Below are positions 39,767 to 51,746 of a stretch of DNA of 64,000 nt, in pieces. The notes beneath the pieces were generated by a model. It searched no databases. It saw nothing but the letters and a program-made list of their open reading frames with translations, and was not told the origin of the DNA. Every line of letters begins with the position of its first letter. Within the stretch, counting starts at the first letter, position 1. Source of the DNA: Capsicum annuum (Eukaryota; Streptophyta; Magnoliopsida; Solanales; Solanaceae); contig NC_061114.1 in NCBI RefSeq assembly GCF_002878395.1, positions 161,390,631-161,454,630 of the forward strand, in the 5' to 3' direction. Position numbers and translations under genes: made by a program.

Positions 39767-40183
39767 CTAAAGCTTTTCTAGTATATCAAGATTGTCCAAA
39801 TCTTGTATTCCTTTATTATCATTATAGTGCCGATCATCTTCAACTTTCTCATCTTCCTCATCTCCTCTTGAAGTAGCAACTTTTTTACCTTTGTTTTGTG
39901 AGCATGAAGTACTCCCTATTAAACCATAACGACACTCGTCAACTCCACTTGCCTCGACAAAACACCCAAGTGAAATCAGTATCTCTATAAAAAACTGATT
40001 CATCTTTAGCATTCTTATTCCCAGTTTGCCATTCATTGGCATTATCAATATTATCCAAGCTAATTGGATCAAATCCATTATGAGTGTGTAACAATGCCTC
40101 AATTTTCTATGGTATTTTATCAACACCAAGTCACTGAGGCGCATTAGAGTTAGTCGATTCCTCATCTTGGTATGAATCTGCAA
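39767..40183 (-). pseudogene. hAT transposase C-terminal remnant
   Basis: Minus-strand pieces in two frames read DPISLDNIDNANEW, then KDESVF, DTDFTWVF and EASGVDECRYG. They end in a lysine/aspartate-rich tail (SQNKGKKVATSRGDEEDEKV). This order matches the tail of plant hAT transposases and hAT-derived proteins, where DPI-L--ID--NEW is followed by an acidic stretch, -LTW--V--ASGV. The dimerisation domain and catalytic part are absent. The fragment sits between the second LINE and the B-element LTR. The call is from memory of the family and is moderate. Confidence 0.5.
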
Positions 40184-40259
40184 AAAAAATATTGCAAGTA
40201 TAAAGTCAAGACATTTGAGATATAATGTTCTGATCTCAATATGTTAAAACTTTCCTTTA

Positions 40260-41364
40260 TGTCACGATCCGATTTATGAGTCATGATGGCACCTGTTTTG
40301 CCCCACCAGTAAGTAAGCCAAACCATTACCTAAAGCTAAACAGAATGGGTTAACTTGGTAGAAAATGCCCAATATAGGCTAAATCAATAACATAACCCAT
40401 AATTAAGCAAGACATTCTAAATAGATGAAAGATAAACAATACAAGATACCATCCCATGACCTAGTAGAGTTGATACAAGAGCGTTTAATAATAATACGAC
40501 TCAAGTTCTAAAGTAGTCAAATAACATCTGTCTCAAAAACAAAAGACTAGATATCACAAGATAGAAGGAAATAGGTGACTCCAACTCCCAATCACCCACA
40601 AGATTCAATTTTAAGCTATTTTACTATTTAAGGTTTAGCTCTCAAGGAAAAAGATGAAGAATGAGCAAAAATCATGGAAAAAGGGTCCTTTTATACCCAT
40701 CCCAGGTCCTCAGGTATTGCTATCGTGGCCCGAGCCTGGCGATCACATTATTTAAGCTCTGCCATATATGTCGTGGTCGCGACAATGTAGTATTTGGTGT
40801 CTTCCAAGGGTATCGCGATCGTGACCCTTGGCCCCGTAATAGCGGTGTACCAGTTGACAGCTAAGAACTTGAAAATTCTCCAAGTATATGTCAAGCCATC
40901 GTGATTCATTCAGAATCCCATATACGTATATGAACTATGTAACCATACCAAATTTTACGTTTTAAACGTGATGTCAAAGTCAAAAATTTCATTCGAGGTC
41001 ATTTGGACTGTGGGTTCCACATCCATATTTCATTTTCTTAATTTTTTGACTAATAGGTCAAAATAATCTTGGGTGCCTTGGGACCCGAACCAAAGGTCCG
41101 CCCATGTTAAAATCGATATTTTGGAGCTGCTAGCGCAGTTAAAATTTTCATATGAGATCGTTTTATTAATTTTTTTGCTTGGTGGCCATTTGGACCCAGG
41201 GAAGACTTCAAAACAGAAAATTAGCTCTAAAAAACAAATGAACTACCCGGTAACTAAATTGTCAATCCCAGCAAGTCATAAATGACTTGGGGCAGCTATG
41301 GAAAAACTCTAACGGCAAAAATAAGTGAAAATATGAAAAACAAAAAAACATGAAGAGTCATTAA
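40260..41364 (-). repeat. 3' LTR of gypsy element B
   Basis: Read on the minus strand it starts (T)TAATGACTCTTCA at 41364 and ends GGATCGTGACA at 40260. The part 40260-40575 parallels 45697-46015, the other LTR, through strings such as AATGGGTTAACTT, CATTCTAAATAGATGAAAGAT and CAAATAACATCTGTCTC. The rest is not matched by the other copy, so one LTR has a large deletion or substitution. A CG-rich patch with ATCGCGATCG lies near 40810. It also matches the LTR fragment at 29658-29813. Confidence 0.8.
40688..40695 (-). promoter_or_regulatory. TATA box in B-element 3' LTR
   Basis: The minus strand reads GGGTATAAAAGGACCC, a strong TATA match inside the LTR, about 670 bp from the LTR start. Confidence 0.6.
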
Positions 41365-41409
41365 AATATCCACTACTAAGGAACTTTCGTTCGCGAAAGT
41401 AAAGAACTA

Positions 41410-44400
41410 GGACGTACCTAAAGTCTCGAACATATGAGGATACAGGGTTCACATCTCGCTCTCGACCTCTAAAGTGGCCTCCTTCACTGGACGGTACATC
41501 CATTGAACCTTAACTACTAGAATCTCCCTAGTGCATGACCATCTGACATCACTAGCCAAAATGAGCACAGGCTCCTCTACGAAGGTCAAACGCTTGTCCA
41601 ACTGAACTGAGTCCAATCTAAGCACATGAGATAGATCAAGAATGTATTGCTGTAGCATGGAGATATGGAAAATTGGATGAACAGTGGAAAAATTTGGAGG
41701 TAGGGCCAACTCATAAGCCACCCCACCAACCACACAAAGAATCTCGAAAGGTCCAATATATCTTGGACTGAGCTTGCCCTACCTTTCGAACCTCATCAAA
41801 CCCTTCACGGGTGATATACGGAGGAATACCCAATCACTAACCCCAAATCTCAAGGAACAAAATCTACGGTCTGCATAGGCCCTCTGCCTACTCTGAGCTG
41901 CTCTCAGCCTATCCTAAATTACCCTAACTCTATCCAACGACTCTTGAAGCAAATCTGTACCACAGGGCCTAACCTTGAAAGTCTTAAACCACCCAATAGG
42001 AGAACGACATCTCCTACCATACAAAGCTTAAAAAGGCGCCATCTTAACGCTCAAATGTTAGATATTATTACATGTAAACTTTACCAAGGCTAAGTACTGC
42101 TCCTACCGGCCTCTAAAATCCATAATGCGTGCTTGGAGCATATCCTCAAGAACCTGAATAGTCTGCTGACTAACCATCTGTCTGCAGATGAAAAGATATA
42201 CTAAGATCTACTTGAGTACCCAACTCTTCCTGAAAAGCTCTCTAAAATCTAGAAGTGAACACTAAACCATGATCTAAAATGATAGAAATAGGCACCTCTT
42301 ATAAATGGACCATCTCCTGAACATATATATAGGATAACCTCTCAGCACTGAAGGATATCTAAATAGGAATAAAATATACTGACTTGGTCGGCTGATCCAT
42401 ACCGAACAAAATACCATCAGAACCATGGGAAGTGTGAGGCAAATCACTAACAAAATCCATGAAGAATCGCTCCCATTTCCACTTGAGAATGGGCAACCTC
42501 TAAGTGAAACCACCTTGTAGTTGATGCTTGGCCTTTACCTGCTAACAACATAGGTAACGAGCTACACAATTCGCCGCATCTCTCTTCATACCACCACCAA
42601 TAATGTTGTCTCAAATCTCTATACATCTTGACTGTGCCTGAATGGAATATTTAGAGCTGTGAGCCTTATGCAAAATCAACTGTCTCAAGTCATCAATCCT
42701 CAAAACACAAATGCGACTGTCAAATCTCAATACACCCTCAGAATCAATGGTGACGCTCTTGGACTCACCACTCAACACCTGGTCATGAAGAAAATAAAGC
42801 TTACTATCCTCAAACTGACGATGACAATCTCGACTCTTCTCAAATAGCGAGGAGCTCTTTTCTATACTAGCCAAAATCCTCCTAGGATCTGAAATATCAA
42901 GGCGAACCATCATGTTGGTCAAGGACTAATGTCCTGTGCTAACGACCTCTGAGAACTTGATATACAAGCTAAGCTACCCATGCTCACTGCCTTCTAACTT
43001 AAGGCATCTGCTACTATATCTGTCTTGCCCAGATGATACAAGATGAAAATATTATAATCCTTAAGCAACTCCATCCATCTACACTGTCTAGAATTAAGCT
43101 CCCTCTGGGTCATAAGATACTAAAGACTGTGATGATTGGTGAAAATCTTACAATGCATACCATAAAGATAATGCCTCCAAATCTTAAGCACAAAAACTAT
43201 CGCAACCATCTCAAAATAAGGAGTAGGGTAGTTGTGCTTGTGCACCTTAGGCTGTCTAGAAGAATAAGCTATAACGCGACCCTGCTGCATCAAAATGCAA
43301 CCTAAACAAATGATAGAAGCATTACAAAATATGGTGAATCCCTCACCCTCAACAGGACGAGCTGAAATAGAAGTTGAAGTGAGAAAATCCTTGAGCTTTC
43401 CAAAGCTTTACACACACTCCTCGAATCATCCTTCAGAGTCAGTCTGGTCGTAGGGGCTGAAATAGTAGCAAAAGCCTCAACAAATCATCTATTATAACCG
43501 TCCAACCCAATAAAGCTATGACCTCAGTCGGAGATATGGGTCCTTTCCAATCACGAATTGCCTTAATCTTAGTCAAGTCTACCATAATCCCACCCATAGA
43601 TACCATATGTCCAAGGAAAGTCACTAAATCAAGCCAAAACTCATACTTAGAGAACTTAGCAAAAAGCATATGGTCTGGAGCACAATCCTTAAATGCTACG
43701 CATGCTCCATTCTACTCCTCAAATACACAAGAATGTCATCGATGAACATTATCATTAAGGAATCCAAGTAAGACTTGAATACTCGATTTATCAAATCCAT
43801 GAACGTGGCTGGGGTATTAGTCAATCCAAATGACATCACTAAAAACTCATAATGACCATAAAGGGTCCTAAAAGTTATCTTTGAGATTTCCTCAGCTTGA
43901 ATCCTCAAATGAAGGTAACTAGATCTCACATCAATCTTAGAAAACACTATTGTTACCTAAAGCTGGTCAAACAAATCACCCATGCGAGGCATAGGATAAC
44001 GATTATGCACCATCACCTTATTAAGCTTCCTATAATCAATACACATACACATGGAGCTCCTAAGGAGACACACTTGGTCTAATAAAACCCTTACCAAAAA
44101 GATCCTGGAGTTGAGATTCAGCTCCTTAAGCTCGACAGGAGCCGTACGGTAAGCTTTCATAGAAATAGGTCGGGTGCCAAACTTGAGTTCAATAATGAAC
44201 TCAATCTTATGGACAGGGGGAATACAAGGTAGGTCAGTAGGGAACACATCATGAAACTCACAAACTACGAGAACAGAGTCAAGCAATGGACCCTCCATAC
44301 TAGTAGCATAAATATAAGCAAGGTAAGACTCGCAACCCCTCAAAATAAGCCTTTTAGCATGAATATAAGAAATAATTCCCATCGGCTTGCGGCTAACAGC

Positions 44401-44770
44401 TCCCTGCTACATGACTAGGGGCATGCCAGGCATGGCTAAGGTAACAGTCTTGGCAGAATAATCCATAACCATATGATAGTATGATAACTAGTCCATGCCT
44501 AGAATCACATCAAAATCTACCATATCCAGAATAATAAGGTCAACATGAGTATCAACATCACTAACAGTCACAACACATAACCTAAAAACTTAATCCACTA
44601 CTAAAGAATCACCCACAGAAGTAGATACATGCAATGACATAAATAATAAATCCTAAGACAATTCCAATCATGGTGCATAATAAGCAAATATATAAGAATA
44701 AATGGATCCCAAATCAAATAAACAAAGACCTGATTGGCGGCACACCAAAATCATACTTGTAACAACAACA
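41410..44770 (-). pseudogene. Gypsy B pol: protease to integrase, broken
   Basis: On the minus strand, from high to low coordinates. Protease: CLFDLGSIYSYI (about 44720), then VDFDVILGMD. Reverse transcriptase: [20 protein letters not shown] (about 44030), [36 protein letters not shown] and the catalytic FIDDILVY intact at about 43740. Then [14 protein letters not shown] at 43600; RNase H near 43000-43300 is decayed. Integrase: LRQLILHKAHSSKYSI (42650) and, at 41449-41733, the C-terminal part VHPIFHISMLQQYILDLSHV with LTFVEEPVLILASDVR, typical of Tekay/Del-type chromoviruses. Many stops are present. Confidence 0.88.
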
Positions 44771-44851
44771 TTCTAAGTCTTAGCCTTAGGCTTAACAAGA
44801 ACTGCATACAACTGACCACGCTCGCCACCTGGCTGGGCACCTGGCGACCTC

Positions 44852-45690
44852 TTATCCTGCCTGCCCGAGAACCTCCCTGAGTACTCTAGAAATCACCTCT
44901 ATGAATTTGTGAACCACCTCTAGCTGAGGGATAAACTGCTCTGATAAGGGAAACACCCTGAGCTGAAACAATAATCGCCCCACGACTAAGGCACTCTCGA
45001 GCATAGTGATCATGACCCTCACAACTATAAAATGTCCTATGAATAAAACTAGAACCAATGGATCCGGCTGGCTCAGAGCGGCCACCACGACTAGAAAAAC
45101 CATAAGATGCATCTCTTGAAGACTGACCACTTTCTTGCCTAGGGCGATCACTAGTATTAGACAGACCTCTGTCAGTAATCTGAAGCACTGCCTGAACCGG
45201 TCAACTGGGCTAACTCTGATACTGATATGAAGATCATGGAGGATATCTACTATGGGAACTACCACCTCTAAATTAGGAACTATTGCGGCTCCCACTAAAT
45301 CTGCCTTGAAACCTAGACCTCTTATCCCTGCTCTCACGGCTCTCATGGTACATCTCCTCTATCACCTAAGCGTGATTCGACACCTCAGTAAAAGACCTAC
45401 CTGCAACAACTAAACTCTGAGTAGACATATGAATGGGAAGTCTTAATTTCCTAACAAAGCAACAAACTCTCTCACACTCAAAAGTCAAAATAGAAGTGGC
45501 ATAGCTAGCCAACTCGTAGAAATAAATCTCATACTTAACAACTATCGTGGAGCCCTGATCCAACCTGGTAAGTTGATCTCTTAAGCAATCCCTAAGGATA
45601 TGAGGCATATACTTCTCCAATAATATCTCGAAGAACTGAGTCCAAGTCAATGGAAAAGATCCAGTTGGTCTAGAATCCTAAGCTCTAATA
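44852..45690 (-). pseudogene. Gypsy B gag, broken
   Basis: Pieces on the minus strand: WTQFFEILLEKYMPHILRDC at about 45630, LDQGSTIVVKYEIYFYELAS, then a Ser/Gly/Arg-rich linker (SGQSSRDASYGFSSRGG) and a single zinc knuckle, CEGHDHYARECLSRG, at about 44985-45035 whose first Cys-x-x-Cys is partly lost. The pieces lie in at least three frames. Gag begins close to the primer site, so the amino-terminal part is also missing. Confidence 0.8.
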
Positions 45691-45693
45691 CCG
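45682..45693 (-). other. Primer binding site of element B, mutated tRNA-Met type
   Basis: The minus strand reads CGGTATTAGAGC, two changes from the standard TGGTATCAGAGC, three bases inside the LTR end at 45697. Confidence 0.8.
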
Positions 45694-45696
45694 ATT

Positions 45697-46375
45697 TGTC
45701 ACGACCCAATTCATGATTCATGATGAGACCTACTTTGGCCCGCCAATAGGTAAGCCAAATTGTAATCCAAAGCTAAGCACAATGGGTTAACTTAGTAGAA
45801 AATGGACAATATAGGCAAAAATCATCAATAAAATAACCCATAACTAAGCAAGTCATTCTAAATAGATGAAAGATGAACAATAGAAGATACCATCACGACC
45901 TAGTAGATACAGTATAAAAGCATCTAATAATAATATGACTTAAGTTCTAAAGTGTTCAAATAACATCTGTCTCGAAAACAAAAGATTGGATATCATAAGA
46001 TAGAAGAAAATAGGTCACTCTGATTCCAACAGCTCACTCTGTCTCTAAAGAATCAACACAGTACGATAAACGGTCAACGACTATAGCTAGTACTCGAATC
46101 TACACCAAAAAGGTATAGAAGTGTAGTATAAGTACCAAAATAATGGGTACTCAACAGACATCATGTCCGATTGAGCTAAATCATGGTATATATCTGATAA
46201 AATGCAAGATATCATAACTAAGTCAAGCTATAGAAACAAACCTAAATCATCTCCACCACCACTGCATATAATAAGTAATTACACCAAAATAATAATATAA
46301 TATAAGGCATCAATGCATGCCAACATCACTGTGCATAATAAGTAAATGAATCAGAGTAATAATAATGTTTCACAA
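45697..46375 (-). repeat. 5' LTR of gypsy element B, part before the LINE
   Basis: The plus strand starts TGTCACGACCC, the inverse of an LTR end. It matches the other LTR up to about 46015. Beyond that the two copies differ: here GTACTCAACAGACATCATG and TCATCTCCACCACCACTG follow. The LTR probably continues beyond the LINE (see 47849-49600), but its far end was not found. Confidence 0.7.
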
Positions 46376-47848
46376 GCAACCACAACAACAACAACAACAA
46401 CATACCCAGTGTATTCCCACATAGTGGGGTTTGGGGAGGATAGAGTGTATGCAAACCATACAACTACCTTAGGTGAAGTAGAGAGGCTGTTTCCCATAAA
46501 CTCTTGCTTAGGACCGATAATAGTATAACAAACACAAATATAAATGCTTATAAATTAGTACAGACTATAGTATGCAAAATAAACTAACACCACTAGCCAC
46601 AAAATAATACAACAACTACAAGATAATACTAGAAATTATCTAACTGAAACCATAGACATCACACAACACCATGATTAAGAAACTTCAGACATAAAAGAAC
46701 GTTCCCATACTGTTACCGATGCACTTCCATCCCTTAACCCTCTACCCAAATCCGCATCCTCCACACCTTTATATCATGGATCATGTCCTCTATAAGCTGT
46801 AACTTCTCTATATTATGCCTAATCACCTCCTTCTAATATTTCTTTGGCCTACCTCTACCCTGCTTAATCCAATCTATAGCCAATATCTCACACCTCCGTA
46901 TTGGAGCATCAGAACACCTTCTCATCACGTGCCTGAACTAACATAACCTCACTTCTCACATTTTGTCCTCTACTAAAGCAACTCCCACCTTCTCCTGAAT
47001 AATCTCATTCCTCACCCTATCTTTCCTGGTATGGACACACATCCATCGCAATATCCTCATCTTTTCTACCTTCAACTTTTTAATGTGAGAGTTCTTAACT
47101 AGGCAACACTTTGCTCCATACAACATAGCTGGTCCTACTGCCACTTTGTAAAACTTACCTTTAAGCTTCAGGGGCACCTTCTTATCACATTAAACTCCTG
47201 AAGCGATCCTCTATTTCAACCATCCTGCCCTAATATGATGTGTGATATCCTCGTCAATCTCAATATTGCCCTGAATTATAAACCCTAAATACTTGAAACT
47301 CTCCCTTTTCTGAATGGTCTGAGAGTCTAGCTTCACCGCTATGCCTGCCTTCTATGACACAGTAAACTTACACTCCAAGTACTCCTTCTTGGTCTTGCTT
47401 AATCAAAATTCTTTAGCCTCAAGCATCTGTCTCTAAATTTTTAACTTATCATTAACTCCTCCTCGAGTCTCGTCAATCAGTACCATATCATCCACAAATA
47501 ACATACACCAAGGCACCTCCCCATGAATATATCGCGTCAAAACATCCATCACCAAGGAAAATCAAAATGGGCTAAGAGTCGATCCCTGGTGTAACCCTTT
47601 CCAAAAAGGAAAATACTTTGAATCTCCACCTACGATCCTCACACAAGTCTTTGCACCCTCATACATGTTTTAAATCAACCTAGTGCACGCCATGGGCACC
47701 CCTCTAGCCTCCAATCACATCCACAGAATCTCTATGGGAATTCTGTCATATGTCTTCTCAAGATCAATAAACACCATGTGCAAGTACTTCTTCCGCTCCC
47801 AAAACTGCTCCACTAGTCTCCTCACAAGTTGAAGGCCTCAGTAGTCAT
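46376..47848 (-). mobile_element. RTE-type LINE, 5' truncated, copy 3
   Basis: Same family and orientation as copies 1 and 2, with a (CAA)n tail at 46380-46403 followed by CATACCCAGTGTATTCCCAC. Coding remnants on the minus strand include the reverse-transcriptase motif FVDDMVLIDE at about 47480-47500 and [19 protein letters not shown] at 46985-47045. The 5' end lies at about 47848, close to the point where copies 1 and 2 start. No clear target duplication was found. It is probably inserted in the LTR of element B. Confidence 0.88.
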
Positions 47849-49600
47849 TTACCATTATTTCAACAATTTACCATCATTCAATAACCCTACCATCATATAA
47901 CAATATCATCATTGTTTATCTACTAGTAGCCATTTATCAACTAACCATCTCTTTATTCACTGTAGCTATTAGTCATCATTTATCAATTAACATCATTTAT
48001 TAACCAATTATCATTTGCCAACTAATCCTCATTTATTAACTAGTCATTTTTAACAATAAATCTTCATAATCTTCTAAACATCATTATCACTATCATTATC
48101 ACCCTTCATAATCATATACCACTTTCGAACTATAATCAACATCCTTTATGTTAACATCATACTCCCTATGTGTATATATGTGTGTGTGTATATATATATA
48201 TATAAATCATATCATAATAAATAGTCGGAATGAACCTGTAAATGTACACATAGGTACATCATCATAATAAACCTTCAATCTTGCCAGATATCAATGTATC
48301 ATCATAATCATCCTCCTGCCCAACTGGGTATTCATCAACATTATCCTCCCAAATTGATTCGGGTATATATTAACATCATCATCCTCCAGGCTTGTCGGGT
48401 ATATATCAATATTATCATCCTCTCACCTTATCGAGTATCAATTTATATATAATAAATATTCTGACTCAAACCAATAGCCACATTATCATAGTCGGTGGCA
48501 AAATCAATAGCATAATTTTCTAATATAGTCAAGCAACATGATTTCTAGCATAATTAATAGCATCACTTTTCATATAATCAATAAGCGTGACTTCCAACAT
48601 AATTAATAACACCATGGCTAACATCATCAATAAAAATATTCTAGCAGGATTACTAGCATAATTGTCTATCATGATCATAATCATAAGCATTAATGTAGGC
48701 AATAACTTATCAATAGCATATTATAGGGCTTATCATTATGCATTCAACAATCTAACCAATTAGCCTATGAGTGTTTCTTCCAATGTCATTATCACCATAA
48801 TCATCAAGTACCAAGGTTCTTCAATATTGCCTCAAAGGGGCATTCTCTAGATATTCAACAAGCGCATAAGGGTTTTAAGAGGACTAATCATCAATCTTGA
48901 CTTAAGGTGGGTTGAAGAGCCCACTTTTAAATCCCAAAAAATATACTTTAAGGCAAGTTTTATCCCACACTAGGATAATATTCTTAAATACACTCTTAGA
49001 GTTTAGCAAGCCACAAATAGCCCTAAGGTTGAGGTTTTTCCCAAACACAATAATTAATTCGACATAGCAACTAAGGTAACTTTCATTAATGAAGGAAATA
49101 ATGCCAATCCTACCTTAAGCATGAATGAATATGTCACTCTTACCTAACTAGAGTAATTTATTGCTTTCTCATGCTAAAAGTGAGCCATGAAGTCCAACCC
49201 ACCTAAGGCACAAGGAAATAAACTAATTTTCAACTCTACATTTCAACATAGCCTAAATGGTTCAACTAAACTCAAGTCTTGCATTTCATTAATACAACAC
49301 CTAAAATCCAACACAATATCATAAACATACTATAAAATATCTCAATCTAACAAGGGTTAAGACCTAGCCTACCTTGGCATCAAAGAAAGCTCAAAGATTT
49401 GCTAAACCACTGCTTTTTCCTTCCGAGAAGCCTCCTCAAGATGGCAAGCTATCAAAAATATATTTCTATTTATCAATTCGAGAATACTGATATCCATATT
49501 GCACCATTTTGCTTCGGGTCCAAAAATCACACCAAAAAATCCCATGTGGGTCCCAGTTGTGGAAATTAAATTTTTGAAACCAACCAATATTAACTCTTGA
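47849..49600. other. Repetitive, probable continuation of the B LTR
   Basis: No gene. It contains degenerate short tandem repeats: ACCATCATT- and ATCAACTAACCATC-like units (47849-48060), a TG/TA microsatellite at 48168-48204, units with TCGGGTATATATCAA and ATCATCCTCC (48240-48440), and units with CAT-AATTAATAGCATCA (48480-48620). A sequence around 49370-49440 (CCTAGCCTACCTTGGCATCA, CTTCCGAGAAGCCTCCTC) is of the kind seen in gypsy LTRs. The link to element B is inferred from position. Confidence 0.4.
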
Positions 49601-49603
49601 AAG

Positions 49604-50172
49604 TATCAACAATACGTAGATACTTATGTTAAGACCTTGTGATCTCTGCTTTTTACTTTAAACTGACTGGCCTGGTTCATGATTTCCCGTACATGAACTA
49701 GATAGTTGAAGTTACACATAAGTGACACAAATTATGTTTCTAATGTAAAAATAAGGAAACTAAGAGTTAAAGTCTCACTTGACTCGAATACGATAACTTT
49801 GCGTCACTTGAATCTCCCAAATCAACTCAAATGAACTCTGATGGCCTCAATTTACTCAAAAACATGAACAATGGGTCCAATTAGTCTTGGAAAATTGGTC
49901 TCATAATTTTGGAATGCCCTGAGGTCAAAGTCAGTACTTGGTCTACTTAAATTTACCCCTCGGGTAAACAAGTCAAAGTTCGAAATAAATTACATGGACG
50001 AATACCCATCAGCTAAAGAATCCAAATATTTATTAAAATCTATTCTTTATCGATATTCTTTGTCAAATCAATGAAATTGTCATTTAGATCATGATATGTG
50101 AATGTACCTCCTACGATACCAGAAATCCTTAGTTTGATCTTAGAATTTGTGGTTAATTGTATAAGTTAATCA
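49604..50172. repeat. 570-bp direct repeat, copy 1
   Basis: It runs from ACAATACGTAGATACTTATG to GTGGTTAATTGTATAA and matches 50841-51410 over its whole length with scattered substitutions and small gaps. Shared strings include TGCTTTTTACTTTAAACTGA, AACATGAACAATGGGTCCAA and AATTTTGGAATGCCCTGAGG. No coding frame. Confidence 0.92.
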
Positions 50173-50840
50173 GCTAGATATAACTAATTCATGGAGCTAT
50201 TAATATCTGAGTATAAGGTATGAGATGTAGGTTGAAAGTAAATACAATACAAAATAATAAATGATAATGACTTAAAAGGGCTATGGCAGCTCGCCTCAAC
50301 TAGATATGGTTGTAATAGACTAAATATCACAGTTTGATCATTGTACCACACTTAACAGGCGCTACACCAAAATAACAAGTGTGAGTAGAGAGATCCAACA
50401 AGTTTATTAACCTTCCCTATCAGCTCGCCTCTAGACGACTTTGGAACACTTTTGAGAGTTCATAAATAGCAGACAAGGCATAACATGTATAAAATCATAT
50501 ACAGGTATGCCATTAAGAATAGAGAGCATGACCATAATCACACAAGACTATCATGATCCTACTTAATGATACTAAACTACTAAAATGCTAATGAACCGCT
50601 ATGGGATATAGGTTGCTTATCTGGACCACTTGACATTCTGCATCAACCACTTGCCTTACTCATCTTCGCCTCTTCAATATGTTGGTGCTAGTCTAACCCG
50701 CTTGGCATGGTGCATCAACACACATTTTACTTGGTTCTACTCAATCTACTAGCTGGCCTTGTGATATCATCATGCTCAGGCTATGGGTGATATGAATTGT
50801 GTGATAATGAATACTAAATAGCTAAACAGATATCAAAAAG
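50173..50840. other. Spacer between the direct repeats, no gene
   Basis: 668 bp with no coding frame, no primer site after copy 1 and no polypurine tract before copy 2. There is a small internal echo (TGCATCAACCACTTGCC and GGTGCATCAACACAC). Confidence 0.6.
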
Positions 50841-51410
50841 AATCTACAATACGTATATACTTATGTTAAGACCCTTGTGGTCTATGCTTTTTACTTTAAA
50901 CTGACTGACCTAGTTCACACTTGACCGCACATGAACTAGATGGTTTAAATTACACAAGTGACATAAATCATATTTCTAATGTAAAACAAGGAAACTAAGA
51001 GTTAAAGTCTCGCTTGACTTGAATACGACAACTTCACTTAAATTGCCCAAGTCAACTCAAATAAACTCTGATCGCCTCAATCTATTCAAAAACATGAACA
51101 ATGGGTCCAATTAGTCTTAGAGAATTGGTCTCATAATTTTGGAATGCCCTGAGGTCAAAGTCAGTACTTGGTCATCCCAAATTTACCCCTCGGGTTAACA
51201 GGTCAAAGTTCAAAATAAATTACATGATGCAATAACCATCAGCTAAAGAATCTAGAAATTTATTAAAATCTAGTCTTGTTCCAATATAATTTGTTAAATC
51301 AATGAAATTATCATTTAGATCAAGATATGTGAATGTACCTCATAAAATACTTGAAATCCTTAGTTTCGATCTTTTAGAATATGTGGTTAATTGTATAATT
51401 TAATCAAATA
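50841..51410. repeat. 570-bp direct repeat, copy 2
   Basis: Partner of 49604-50172. The pair could be LTRs of a small non-autonomous element or a segmental tandem duplication with a 1237-bp period. TG...CA ends are not evident, so the second reading is slightly favoured. Confidence 0.92.
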
Positions 51411-51483
51411 AGGTTTTGAAATTATTACCACAAAGGTCCCTTATAAATTCCCCTTAAAAAGCTTGTACTCCCGTAGCTTAAAT

Positions 51484-51724
51484 TGTTGAAAATAGTGAAT
51501 GTTTAAGTGTCTAGATTCACATGTCCTTTAGTTATCCTAGGTGCATGATCATTTGTATTATCTGGGTGGCTTTTGTGGTATCAATTTGGCTTGATTCTAG
51601 TGTGTGTAAAAGCACTTAATAGATGAGAGTCTAGAAGACACTTACATATATAAGCCCTCTTTGTAATGATATTATGTAAGAGTGAAGTCTTTTCCCTATG
51701 ATATTATCAAGGTTCCGACTAACA
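51484..51724 (+). repeat. TRIM-like solitary short LTR
   Basis: 241 bp starting TGTTGAAAATAG and ending GACTAACA, with a TATA box (ACATATATAAGCC at 51644-51656) and ten bases later TGGTATCCAAAC (51735-51746), a damaged initiator-Met primer site. No second LTR was found, so this may be the remains of a TRIM or small copia element. Confidence 0.45.
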
Positions 51725-51746
51725 TTCTAGCAAGTGGTATCCAAAC

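Noticed and set aside
49604..51410. Complete LTR retrotransposon
   Set aside because: No primer site, purine tract, coding sequence or TG...CA ends were found; kept only as a direct repeat pair.
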